Assembly: GCA_016929035.1 (NCBI GenBank)
Contig: JAFGJP010000168.1
Coordinates: 1 to 20,871, forward strand
Direction of reading: 5' to 3'
From: Candidatus Auribacterota bacterium
Lineage (GTDB): Bacteria > Auribacterota > JAFGBW01 > JAFGJP01
DNA length: 20,871 nucleotides
Translations under genes and position numbers: made by a program
Shown here: positions 7,576-15,211 of the stretch, piece after piece
How positions within the stretch are numbered: the stretch's first letter is position 1
How the letters are laid out: the number at the start of each line of letters is the position of its first letter
The notes under the pieces: generated by a model
What the model was told of the DNA's origin: nothing
Databases searched by the model: none
What the model saw: only the letters and a program-made list of their open reading frames with translations

Positions 7576-8757
7576 TTATCGTAAAGAAAAAGAGATATCA
7601 AAAAACTTTTTCTTCAGACAGCTTTCGTCCAGACGGGCCTTTTTCAATCTGGCCAATATTTTTAAGGCGGCGTCCCCTTTGCCTTCATAGGGGTTCTTCA
7701 TGTTTTTCAGCTTTTTGCGAAACTTGCTGCTCAGCGCAATCTTGATGGACCTGACGATGTCTTTTTCCTTTTGCCTGCAGTCAATGACCGATCGAGCGCG
7801 TATCCTTCCTTTTTGCCTGTCCCCGATATTCACTGTCGGGATCCTGAAAGAGGGCGCTTCGATGATGCCGCTGGACGAATTGCCGACGACCACGTTCACA
7901 AATCGGAGAAGGTTACAGTATCTCATTTGTCCGAGGCTGACAAAAGAAGCGACATGGCTTCTCCTGGACGCATAGTCATCGATCATCCGCGTGATCGTCC
8001 GTCCCTCGGTGTCGGCGTTTGGCTTGGTGAAGATGATCTGATGATCTTTGAAGCGGTCGAGCGCTTTTAAAAGCTCTTTGAAGTCTTTTCCGGGTCCGGC
8101 TTTTTCCAGAGTGACAGGGTGATAGGTAACGAGCATGATCTTGTTTTGCAGCTTTATTTTCAGCATTTGCTCCAGAGTGCTTTTATCGACAAGCTTCATG
8201 TGTTTGATGTAGTCAACGCCAAGTGCGCCCACGTTGAAGACCCGCGCCGGGTCTTCCCCCAGCTGAACGACCCTCTTCCTGTAAGCGCCGGTCGCAACAA
8301 AGTGAAGAGAGGACATCTTCGTCAAAGAATGCCTGACGGCTTCATCATAGGCTCCCTCGGTCGTTTCCCCTCCGTGAAGATGAGCAAGAGGTATTCTCAG
8401 TATCATGGCCGCGATGGCAGGCGCGAGGTACTCATATCTGTCTGTGGGTATGACGACAATATCCGGCCTCAGCTTTTTTAACGTATCGGCAAATCCGTGA
8501 AAGCCTCTGCCGATGGACCTGATTATTGAGATGTCTGTATCGTCATTTTGGCCGATGTTGACCTTTGCCGTGATGCGGAATCCGTCTTTTTCAATGGACT
8601 TGTAAGTCAGGCCGTGTCTTTTCGAGAGATGATCGCCTGTTACGACCAGTTGCAGGGTGATATCTTTGTCATCTTTTAAGAAGGTCAGAAGGCGAATGAC
8701 AAGGCCGTAGATGGCTCTTGAGCCTGTGACAACGCAGATTTTCCTTTTATTATTCAT
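7576..8757 (-). CDS. legG: UDP/GDP-N-acetyl sugar 2-epimerase, hydrolysing (NeuC/LegG)
   Basis: A 393-aa GT-B-fold epimerase that inverts C2 and releases the nucleotide, giving the free 2,4-diacetamido-2,4,6-trideoxy-mannose used by LegI. Visible family motifs are VVTGSRAIYG near the N-terminus, the DRYEYLAPA active-site segment, AHLHGGETTEGAYDEAVRHSLTKMSSLHF, and NSSSGIIEAPSFRIPTVNIGDRQKGR in the nucleotide-binding domain. Length matches hydrolysing NeuC enzymes. Its ATG overlaps the legI stop by 8 nt, indicating coupling. Sialate NeuC uses UDP-GlcNAc; the neighbouring ptmE, legB, legC and legH argue for the GDP-bacillosamine-type substrate of the legionaminate route. Confidence 0.92.
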   Translation of the reverse strand: MNNKRKICVVTGSRAIYGLVIRLLTFLKDDKDITLQLVVTGDHLSKRHGLTYKSIEKDGFRITAKVNIGQNDDTDISIIRSIGRGFHGFADTLKKLRPDIVVIPTDRYEYLAPAIAAMILRIPLAHLHGGETTEGAYDEAVRHSLTKMSSLHFVATGAYRKRVVQLGEDPARVFNVGALGVDYIKHMKLVDKSTLEQMLKIKLQNKIMLVTYHPVTLEKAGPGKDFKELLKALDRFKDHQIIFTKPNADTEGRTITRMIDDYASRRSHVASFVSLGQMRYCNLLRFVNVVVGNSSSGIIEAPSFRIPTVNIGDRQKGRIRARSVIDCRQKEKDIVRSIKIALSSKFRKKLKNMKNPYEGKGDAALKILARLKKARLDESCLKKKFFDISFSLR

Positions 8758-9766
8758 CGACGATCTGATCGTTTATTTCGTAATCCCGGTTGGCCTTGCG
8801 GCCGATGATCTCATCCCACTTCAGGGGGCTGATACCGCCGGCAGGTCTTTTTGTCGTGATGTTTTCCTCGGTCAGTCTATCGCCTCTTTTTATTTTTTTC
8901 TTTGCGAAAATGCTTTTTTTGACGGCAAGGCCTATTTTATTTTCCGCCGGCGTCGGCTGTTTCACGCCGTCTCCGAGAGCTTTTTCGATTTTTCTGATCG
9001 ATGTGACCATGCGCTTCAGCTCTTCCGGCTCGAGAGAGGCTTTATGGTCCGGACCGTCCATATCCTTATCCAGCGTAAAGTGCTTTTCAACCACCTCCGC
9101 TCCAAGAGCGACAGCAGCGATGGGAGCCTCGATGCCAGGCGAATGGTCAGAAAAACCGACCGTATACAAAAAAGCCTTTTTCAGCGTTTGAATGCACAGA
9201 AGGTTCAAGTGCTCAAACGGAGCAGGGTACTCGGTTATGCAGTGAAGGATGATAAGCTTAAGAGATGCGTTTTTTCTTTGTCTTTCAATGATCGATACGG
9301 CATTCTTCACTTCTTCCAGCGTTGCCATTCCCGTAGAAAGAATGATCTCTTTATCCGATCCAGCGATTTTTCTTAAAAGAGGGACATTGTCGATTTCTCC
9401 CGAAGGGATCTTGAGCTTTTCTATGCCAAGGGACAGCAAAAGGTCGATGCTTTCAAGGTCAAAAGGCGAAGAGATGAAGTCGAGATGGATTTTTCTGCAG
9501 TGTTCAATGAGCTCCTTGTGCTGCGGGAGGCCCAGCTCATATTTTTTTAACATGTCGAACTGGGTTTCGCCCGGCAGGGATGCGTTTTCCTGATAATCAG
9601 CTTTACCAGCGTACGATGTTACAAGGCTTTCTGTTTTAAAAGTCTGGAACTTGATGGCATTGCATCCGCACGCGAAGGCTGTGTCGATCATTTTATGGGC
9701 CGTTTCCATGCAGCCGTTATGATTGATCCCGGCTTCCGCGATAATGTACGTTTTGTTTCTTTTCAT
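8750..9766 (-). CDS. legI: N-acetylneuraminate/legionaminate synthase (NeuB/LegI)
   Basis: A 338-aa synthase condensing phosphoenolpyruvate with the six-carbon diacetamido sugar to form a nonulosonic acid. The TIM-barrel N-terminus has IIAEAGINHNG and NAIKFQTFKTE, the middle has KIPSGEI, LSTGMATLEE and GFSDHSPG, and EKHFTLDKDMDGPDHKASLEP follows. A C-terminal SAF/antifreeze-like domain (about residues 275-338, SIFAKKKIKRGD) is complete. Start chosen at ATG 9766, four bases past the legH stop, because the family begins just before the IIAEAG strand; the 35-residue upstream extension to 9871 lies inside legH and is not credible. Substrate specificity follows from the cluster. Confidence 0.93.
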   Translation of the reverse strand: MKRNKTYIIAEAGINHNGCMETAHKMIDTAFACGCNAIKFQTFKTESLVTSYAGKADYQENASLPGETQFDMLKKYELGLPQHKELIEHCRKIHLDFISSPFDLESIDLLLSLGIEKLKIPSGEIDNVPLLRKIAGSDKEIILSTGMATLEEVKNAVSIIERQRKNASLKLIILHCITEYPAPFEHLNLLCIQTLKKAFLYTVGFSDHSPGIEAPIAAVALGAEVVEKHFTLDKDMDGPDHKASLEPEELKRMVTSIRKIEKALGDGVKQPTPAENKIGLAVKKSIFAKKKIKRGDRLTEENITTKRPAGGISPLKWDEIIGRKANRDYEINDQIVDE

Positions 9767-9770
9767 TTTT

Positions 9771-10412
9771 TTAGCTCTTTTTTTGCACTTTTGCAGGAAC
9801 CCCGAAAGCAAGCGTGCCGTCAGGGATATCTTTGAGAACGAGGGAGCCTGCGCCGATTGTGCAACCGGCACCTATTTTGATTCCCTGAATGATCGTGCTG
9901 CCGCACCCTATGTGTGTCCGTTCACCTACCGTGACGCTGCCGGAGATCACGCTTCCTGATGACACATGAGAGTGAGCGCCGATCACGCAGTCATGTTCGA
10001 TTATGGCGCCTGTATTGATGATGACATTATTTCCGATAGCGGCGTTTGTATTGATTACGGCGCGAGCCAGCACCTGTGACCCTTTCCCGCACACCGAGCT
10101 TTCAGAAACAACGGATGACGGGTGGAAAAGCGTTTCAAATGCGTAGCCTTTTTTGTAAAATTTTTCATATACGGAAAAATGCAGGCTGACGTTATCGGCC
10201 GACGCTATGCCGTTTATCAGGAAAACGTCTTCCGGCCTATAGGTGTCCGTTAAAGACGAATCGTTTCCAAGGTAAGGGAGCGCAGCTATTTTTTTATCTT
10301 CATTATCAATATATCCAAGGACCTCATGCACGTCAAGCAGGCGCAAAAGCTCGCTGATGACCCTTGCGTGCCCGCCTCCACCGATAATGATCGCTTTCTT
10401 TTTTTTCATCAT
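9771..10412 (-). CDS. legH: Sugar N-acetyltransferase (NeuD/PglD family, LegH)
   Basis: A 213-aa left-handed beta-helix acyltransferase using acetyl-CoA. The N-terminus is a Rossmann-like domain (AIIIGGGGHARVISELL); the C-terminal half shows hexapeptide repeats such as IGNNVIINTGAIIEHDCVIGAHSHVSSGSVISGSVTVGE, with the conserved catalytic His in IEHDC. In the legionaminate route LegH acetylates the 4-amino group made by LegC. ATG 10412 is preferred because AGAGG sits six bases upstream; ATG 10418 and 10409 are also in frame. It follows legC by 9 nt and precedes legI by 4 nt. Position between aminotransferase and synthase supports N-acetylation over O-acetylation. Confidence 0.88.
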   Translation of the reverse strand: MMKKKKAIIIGGGGHARVISELLRLLDVHEVLGYIDNEDKKIAALPYLGNDSSLTDTYRPEDVFLINGIASADNVSLHFSVYEKFYKKGYAFETLFHPSSVVSESSVCGKGSQVLARAVINTNAAIGNNVIINTGAIIEHDCVIGAHSHVSSGSVISGSVTVGERTHIGCGSTIIQGIKIGAGCTIGAGSLVLKDIPDGTLAFGVPAKVQKKS

Positions 10413-10421
10413 AAGCATCCT

Positions 10422-11582
10422 CTATGTCTCTTTAAAAAAGTTTTCTATTGTACTGATGACCCTTTGAGCGTCATCCTGCGTGAGGGAAGCAGAAGACGGA
10501 AGGCAAAATGTCGAGCCGTACGCTTCGTCATCTGAACCCGGCCCGAAGAACATGTTGTTTTTGTACATGTCCATGTGGCGGATAGGGTACCAGACAGGCC
10601 TTATTCCGCAGCCTGACGCATGGATTTCTTTTATAAAATCTTTGATGGGGAACATCAAGTCCTGCTTTGTCCTGGCAAGGACCATCCAGTACGTGCCGCG
10701 GCAGTCGGGCGGCTCATCGACGATCTCGATACAGGTGCTTTTTTCAGACAGCTCTTTGTAAGCCAGTGCAAGAGTTATCTTTTTTTCAATAAAATCTTCC
10801 AGCTTTTCCATCTGCGCGCAGCCGACCGCGGCGCAGAGATTGCTCAATCGGTAGTTGAATCCTATTTTATCGTGGATAAAATCGATCGCGTCGCTTTTTG
10901 CCTGAGTGGACAGGTGCTTGCATTCTCTTACTTTTTCGCTGTCAGGCGAAAGGATCATTCCGCCGCCGCCGCTTGTGATGACCTTGTTCCCGTTAAAGCT
11001 GAAAACTCCGATGTCTCCGATCGTCCCGACGCGTTTACCCTTGTAAAGGGCTCCCAGGCTCTCGGCCGCGTCTTCCAGGACAGGAACATGATACGTTCGG
11101 GAAAGTTCCATGAGGGCATCCATATCAGCAGGGTTTCCATAAAGGTGTACGGCGATGACGGCCGCTATCTTTTTCCCATTATAAAAGGTCCCCTCGGCCC
11201 TTTTTTGAACTGTTTCTTGTGAAAAGAAATCGTCCAGAACGGACATGTCCATATTGAGGGTGGTTTTATCGATGTCTATGAAAACAGGCTCCGCTCCGCA
11301 GTATGTTATCGGATTGACAGAACCGATGAACGTCAGGGATGGGCAAAGAACGCAATCACCGGGCATAACGCCCAGCGCCAGCAGCCCCAGGTGGATAGCC
11401 GCTGTTCCGCTGGAAACAGCGCAGGCGGCTTTCATGCCGTGAAAGTCGGCAAATCCCCTTTCGAACTTATCGACGAACGGACCCACAGAAGAGAGCCACC
11501 CGGTTTCGATACATTCTGAAAGATAGTTTTTTTCGTTCCCTGCTATCATGGGAACATAGTTAGGAATGAAGTGACTGCTCAT
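10422..11582 (-). CDS. legC: PLP-dependent sugar 4-aminotransferase (DegT family, LegC)
   Basis: A 386-aa DegT/DnrJ/EryC1 aminotransferase. The start region GNEKNYLSECIETGWLSSVG and the PSLTFIGSVN segment are typical of the LegC subgroup. EDAAES (D171) should hold the pyridine nitrogen of PLP and K200 in FSFNGNK should form the Schiff base, followed by TSGGGGMI. It would transfer an amino group from glutamate to the 4-keto-6-deoxy intermediate made by LegB. It overlaps the end of legB by 23 nt. A GGAGGAG sequence lies about 13 nt before the ATG, a longer spacing than usual, so the true start is slightly uncertain, but the N-terminal residues fit the family. Confidence 0.9.
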   Translation of the reverse strand: MSSHFIPNYVPMIAGNEKNYLSECIETGWLSSVGPFVDKFERGFADFHGMKAACAVSSGTAAIHLGLLALGVMPGDCVLCPSLTFIGSVNPITYCGAEPVFIDIDKTTLNMDMSVLDDFFSQETVQKRAEGTFYNGKKIAAVIAVHLYGNPADMDALMELSRTYHVPVLEDAAESLGALYKGKRVGTIGDIGVFSFNGNKVITSGGGGMILSPDSEKVRECKHLSTQAKSDAIDFIHDKIGFNYRLSNLCAAVGCAQMEKLEDFIEKKITLALAYKELSEKSTCIEIVDEPPDCRGTYWMVLARTKQDLMFPIKDFIKEIHASGCGIRPVWYPIRHMDMYKNNMFFGPGSDDEAYGSTFCLPSSASLTQDDAQRVISTIENFFKET

Positions 11583-12567
11583 AATATTTTTTATACTCCT
11601 CCACGGTTATTCTCAATCCTTCTTTCAGATCGGTCGCCGGCGTGAACCCGGTCAGCTTGAACAATAGGCCTGTTTCAGGACACCTTCTCCGGACAGATCC
11701 TTCGGGAGCAGGAAGGATCTCGATGTTTTCCGGCGTGGACCCGTAAATGTCGAAGATCATTTTATATAGATCCTTAATGGGGATCTCTCCTTTTTCATTA
11801 CCGATATGGACCGTTGACCCCGGAGCGATGTTCTTTGACTCCATAACAAGATACGTTGCTTTCGCCGCGTCTTCAATAAAACAGAATGACCGCGTCTGGT
11901 CTCCGGCAATGATCCGGAAAGGATTTTCTTTATTATGAAGCCTCTTGATGATCTGGGGGATGACATGGTCAAAGCCCATGGATGGGCCGTAGATATTATG
12001 GTATCTGACGATAACGGGAAAAACGTCCTCGCGGCTGCTGAGGTAATTCAGATAAGCCTCGCCCCATATCTTGGACACAGCATAGCTGAAACGGGGGTTT
12101 TTCAGGTCGGAGATGACCGCCGGAATATTTTCTGAAGTAGGTACAGGAAGAGGGCATCCGGCCATTTCCGCTCCTGAATACACTTCGCTTGTCGAGGCGA
12201 ACAGAAGGCGGGCTCCTTTATTTTTCTTTTTCAGAAAACTTTCAAATATGTTCAGCGAACCTATGGTGTTTGCCTTGAGCGTGTAGAGCGGGTCTTTTTC
12301 AACGCAACCTACGCCGACGACAGCAGCCAGATGATAGAGCCTGTCTATGTTTTCCGGCAGTTTATCAGCAAATCTTTTTTCGGTTATATCTCCTTCCAAA
12401 AAAGAAATTCTTTTTTGACTGAGCAGCTCTTTTATTTCCGGGTTTTTCCCGTGCCTGGACAGGCTGTCGATGACAAAGATATCATCGCTCTCTTGTGAAT
12501 GAGCGAGAATGTGCTTCACAAGAGCTTTCCCTATAAAACCGCATCCGCCTGTGATGGCTGTTCTCAT
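11560..12567 (-). CDS. legB: NAD-dependent epimerase/dehydratase (extended SDR; putative LegB)
   Basis: A 335-aa extended short-chain dehydrogenase. The NAD-binding motif is TGGCGFIG (residues 6-13), the catalytic Tyr-Lys pair is Y162 and K166 (SYAVSK), and a TSE triad (126-128) sits where 4,6-dehydratases often have TDE; TSE is also what I recall for LegB enzymes. By position between ptmE and legC it should make the 4-keto-6-deoxy sugar from GDP-GlcNAc. Away from the motifs, however, it looks less like the LegB group than LegC does like its group, and a decarboxylase- or epimerase-type activity cannot be excluded. Start is ATG 12567 (a TTG lies one codon upstream); no strong ribosome site is visible. 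Confidence 0.72.
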   Translation of the reverse strand: MRTAITGGCGFIGKALVKHILAHSQESDDIFVIDSLSRHGKNPEIKELLSQKRISFLEGDITEKRFADKLPENIDRLYHLAAVVGVGCVEKDPLYTLKANTIGSLNIFESFLKKKNKGARLLFASTSEVYSGAEMAGCPLPVPTSENIPAVISDLKNPRFSYAVSKIWGEAYLNYLSSREDVFPVIVRYHNIYGPSMGFDHVIPQIIKRLHNKENPFRIIAGDQTRSFCFIEDAAKATYLVMESKNIAPGSTVHIGNEKGEIPIKDLYKMIFDIYGSTPENIEILPAPEGSVRRRCPETGLLFKLTGFTPATDLKEGLRITVEEYKKYYEQSLHS

Positions 12568-12594
12568 CAAGTCATTTCATTTCAGAACGAAGAT

Positions 12595-13677
12595 TTATTT
12601 TTTCTGTCTATTGATGTAGGAAAGGGCCATTTCTTCGTGATAGAATTTCTCTGCTTCTTTATATGTTTCTATCCTTCCGATCTCATGGAATTTTTCCTGT
12701 AGAGGAAAAACACCGACCCTTTTCCCTTCCTGACAGGCTTTTTTTATAAGGCTCGGCATATTAAAATTCTCATCTCTGGGAATATGCTCGATAAGGGAAG
12801 GAGAGATGCAGTAAATGCCCGAGTTGACCAGATGCGTGAACTCCGGCTTTTCCCTGAAATCTCTGACGGTATCTCCTTCTATGATCGGATATCCAAAAGG
12901 TATTTTGACTTTATAGGGACGGCCGCAGAGGGTGAAGTCATATTTTGCCGCGCAGTGAAAATCAAAAAAAGCCTTGAAGTTGAGACCGGTCAAAATGTCG
13001 GCGTTCATCACGATAAAAGGGTCTTCAGGGATCTCGTCTTTTTCCAGAAGGCTGAGACTGCCTGCCGTTCCCATGGGTTTGGGCTCGGTGATATATTTGA
13101 TGTTGACTCCGAAATCACCACCATCCTTAAAGTAATCCTCGATGATATCTCCCAGATAGCGGATATTAAGGATAATATTTTTAAATCCGTGAGCTTTCAA
13201 AAGATCGATAATGATCTCGAGCAGGGGCCTGCCGGCCACTTTCAGCATGGGCTTGGGGATGTTTTCCGTAAGAGGCCTGAGGCGCATTCCTTCGCCGCCG
13301 GCCATGATAAAAGCCGTCAGGCTTTCTTTGATGGCGCCGTAGATCCTTTCTGATTCAAGGTGGACAAGCTTGCCGCTGCTGTCGATGACAGGAAGATGAT
13401 AAATGCCGTTTATGCGCATGAGCTCGGCAATGCTTTTACCTGTCATCGACTGCGGGACGACAATAGGATTTTTTTTCATCACGCCCGCGATATCCGCATC
13501 CATGGTCTTACCGCTGAGAAGAGCTCTTCGGATGTCTCCGTCAGTGACAGTTCCCATGAGGCGGCCCTCTCCGTCAACGACAAGAGCAATGCCAAACTCG
13601 TTGTCGTTGATAAACTGCATGGTTTCACCGATGGTTGCCTCAGGCTTTATGGAGACTTTATTCTTTTCAACTTTCAT
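12595..13677 (-). CDS. ptmE: CBS-domain nucleotidyltransferase (glucosamine-1-phosphate guanylyltransferase, PtmE-like)
   Basis: A 360-aa two-part protein. Residues about 5-118 are a CBS pair (ALVVDGEGRLMGTVTDGDIRRALL; then GIYHLPVIDSSGKLVHLE), usually an adenylyl-binding regulatory module. Residues 121-350 are a sugar-phosphate nucleotidyltransferase with AGGEGMRLRPLT (126-137), PKPML (141-145) and MNADILT. This architecture is that of Campylobacter PtmE, which makes GDP-glucosamine and starts the GDP-linked legionaminate route. Start placed at ATG 13677 with AAAGGG five bases upstream; an in-frame TTG at 13731 lacks support. First gene of the minus operon, facing the divergent promoter region, so it may be a control point through its CBS domains (inference). 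Confidence 0.85.
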   Translation of the reverse strand: MKVEKNKVSIKPEATIGETMQFINDNEFGIALVVDGEGRLMGTVTDGDIRRALLSGKTMDADIAGVMKKNPIVVPQSMTGKSIAELMRINGIYHLPVIDSSGKLVHLESERIYGAIKESLTAFIMAGGEGMRLRPLTENIPKPMLKVAGRPLLEIIIDLLKAHGFKNIILNIRYLGDIIEDYFKDGGDFGVNIKYITEPKPMGTAGSLSLLEKDEIPEDPFIVMNADILTGLNFKAFFDFHCAAKYDFTLCGRPYKVKIPFGYPIIEGDTVRDFREKPEFTHLVNSGIYCISPSLIEHIPRDENFNMPSLIKKACQEGKRVGVFPLQEKFHEIGRIETYKEAEKFYHEEMALSYINRQKK

Positions 13678-13758
13678 GGGTACCCTTTCATTGGTGAAGA
13701 AAAAAATCTCAGCATCCAGGGACGCGACCAATTAAGTTATAACATCCCTTAGTTCAAT

Positions 13759-13786
13759 ATAATAAAGAAAAAGTTGCACAAGTCAA
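13759..13786 (-). promoter_or_regulatory. Sigma70-type promoter for the ptmE-led minus operon
   Basis: On the minus strand TTGACT (13781-13786, 5 of 6 consensus), a 16-base spacer and TATTAT (13759-13764, 5 of 6) lie in the AT-rich divergent gap, about 80 nt before the ptmE start. No other stretch of the gap fits better in this direction. Evidence is the sequence match and the position only. Confidence 0.6.
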
Positions 13787-13802
13787 TAAAGTTAATTATA
13801 GT
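13774..13802 (+). promoter_or_regulatory. Possible promoter for the wzx-led plus operon
   Basis: TTGCAC (13774-13779, 3 of 6 consensus), a 17-base spacer and TATAGT (13797-13802, 5 of 6). It overlaps the minus-strand promoter so that the two would compete for RNA polymerase. The resulting leader would be about 100 nt. The -35 match is weak, and the AT-rich DNA from 13800 to 13850 offers other poor candidates. Confidence 0.35.
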
Positions 13803-13906
13803 AATTTTGAAAGAAATTATAAATACTATTAATTTTTATTTATATAAAATAGGGATTGCTGGGAGCCTGAGAGCTTGCAGGAAAAGTGATCAAGGAAAAA
13901 TAGAAT

Positions 13907-15211
13907 TTGAACCGCCAGAAATTATCATATGTTTTTAAGCATAAACTGTTTAAAGCAGCTTCGACTTATACGATCTCTAATGTTATAAGAAAAGCTGTTC
14001 CTTTTTTGCTGCTGCCAGTCCTGACACGTTTTTTATCTCCGTCGGATTATGGAACAGTGGCCACCTTCCAGATCTTGCTTGCCGTATCGATAGTCTTTAT
14101 CGGCCTGAACTTTCACGGAGCTGTTGGCGTCAACTTCTTTAAAATGGAAAAAGAGAAGCTGAAGATCTACAGCGGGAACGTGATCTTGCTTCTTCTGACA
14201 AATTTTATTATGGTTTTTTTTCTCCTTCTTGTTTTTAAGCCATTGATATCCAGGTGGGTCACTTTTCCTGAATCCTGGCTTCCGGTTGTGGCGGTCATTG
14301 CTTTGGCTCAGTCTCTTTGCACACTGCTCCTTACGATCTGGCAGGTAGAGAACAGGGCGCTTTCCTACGGCCTTTTTCAAATACTGCAGACGGTTATTAA
14401 CGTTTGCGCCTCTCTTTTTTTTGTTGTTGTGCTGGGGTGGAAATGGCAGGGGCGCCTGACCGGTATTATTGTTGCTTCCACTTGTTTTGCCTGTATCAGC
14501 ACGATTGTACTGAAAAAGAAATATGTCACTTTTCACTTTCATAAATCTTATGCAAAGGATGCTCTGTATTACGGGATCCCTCTTATTCCGCATGCATTGG
14601 GAGCATGGATCATAACAAGCATTGACAGGATCTTTATCAATTCTATGGTCGGCCTGTCGGCGACGGGCCTTTATGTTGTCGGCTATCAGATAGGCATGAT
14701 CATTGAATTTTTTGCCCAGTCTTTCAACACAGCATGGTCTCCGTTCCTTTTCGAAAAACTGAGAGAAGGGCGCATGTCAGCAAAGGTAAGGATCGTGAAG
14801 TTTACGTATGTGTATTTTATTGCGATTGTGGTCATGGCCGGCATTTTGAGCTTTGTTTCGCCTTATTTTCTTAAATATTTTGTCAGCAAGAGCTTTTTCT
14901 CTTCTTATCAGTATGTTATCTGGATAGCTCTCGGCTATGCTGCGAGCGGCATGTATTATATGGTGGTCAACTACATTTTCTTTGTGAAGAAGACGTATTT
15001 GCTCGCATGGGTGACATTCTTTACTGCATGCGTTAATGCTCTGTTGAATTATTTTTTAATCAGATGCAACGGGGCCGTCGGCGCAGCCCAGGCAACGACG
15101 ATATCTTTTTTTCTGACATTTGTCCTGGTATGGGCTTTGAGCGCGAAAGTCTACAAGATGCCGTGGCTGAGCTTCTGGAAAATCTCTGAAAAACAGGCGG
15201 TGAAAGAGTGA
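13907..15211 (+). CDS. wzx: Wzx-type polysaccharide flippase
   Basis: A 434-aa integral inner-membrane protein of the MOP/Polysacc_synt superfamily, with about 12 hydrophobic segments spread over the whole length. The N-terminus has the typical FKAASTYTISNVIRKAVPFLLLPVLTRFLSPSDYG pattern (amphipathic segment, first TM, then the conserved L-T-x-x-L-x-P-x-D-Y-G stretch). It would flip lipid-linked oligosaccharide to the periplasmic face. The start is a TTG: a TAG stop sits two codons before it and no ATG or GTG occurs in the first 25 codons; AAGGA lies about 10 nt upstream. It leads the plus operon, and its stop overlaps the next start as GTGA. No Wzy polymerase is visible in the window. Confidence 0.88.
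   Translation: MNRQKLSYVFKHKLFKAASTYTISNVIRKAVPFLLLPVLTRFLSPSDYGTVATFQILLAVSIVFIGLNFHGAVGVNFFKMEKEKLKIYSGNVILLLLTNFIMVFFLLLVFKPLISRWVTFPESWLPVVAVIALAQSLCTLLLTIWQVENRALSYGLFQILQTVINVCASLFFVVVLGWKWQGRLTGIIVASTCFACISTIVLKKKYVTFHFHKSYAKDALYYGIPLIPHALGAWIITSIDRIFINSMVGLSATGLYVVGYQIGMIIEFFAQSFNTAWSPFLFEKLREGRMSAKVRIVKFTYVYFIAIVVMAGILSFVSPYFLKYFVSKSFFSSYQYVIWIALGYAASGMYYMVVNYIFFVKKTYLLAWVTFFTACVNALLNYFLIRCNGAVGAAQATTISFFLTFVLVWALSAKVYKMPWLSFWKISEKQAVKE

Noticed and set aside
9767..9871. N-terminal extension of LegI
   Set aside because: It lies wholly inside legH, has no ribosome site, and family members begin just before the IIAEAG strand.
10620..11222. 200-residue plus-strand frame opposite legC
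   Set aside because: It is the antisense shadow of a conserved aminotransferase, rich in unlikely residue runs and without family features.
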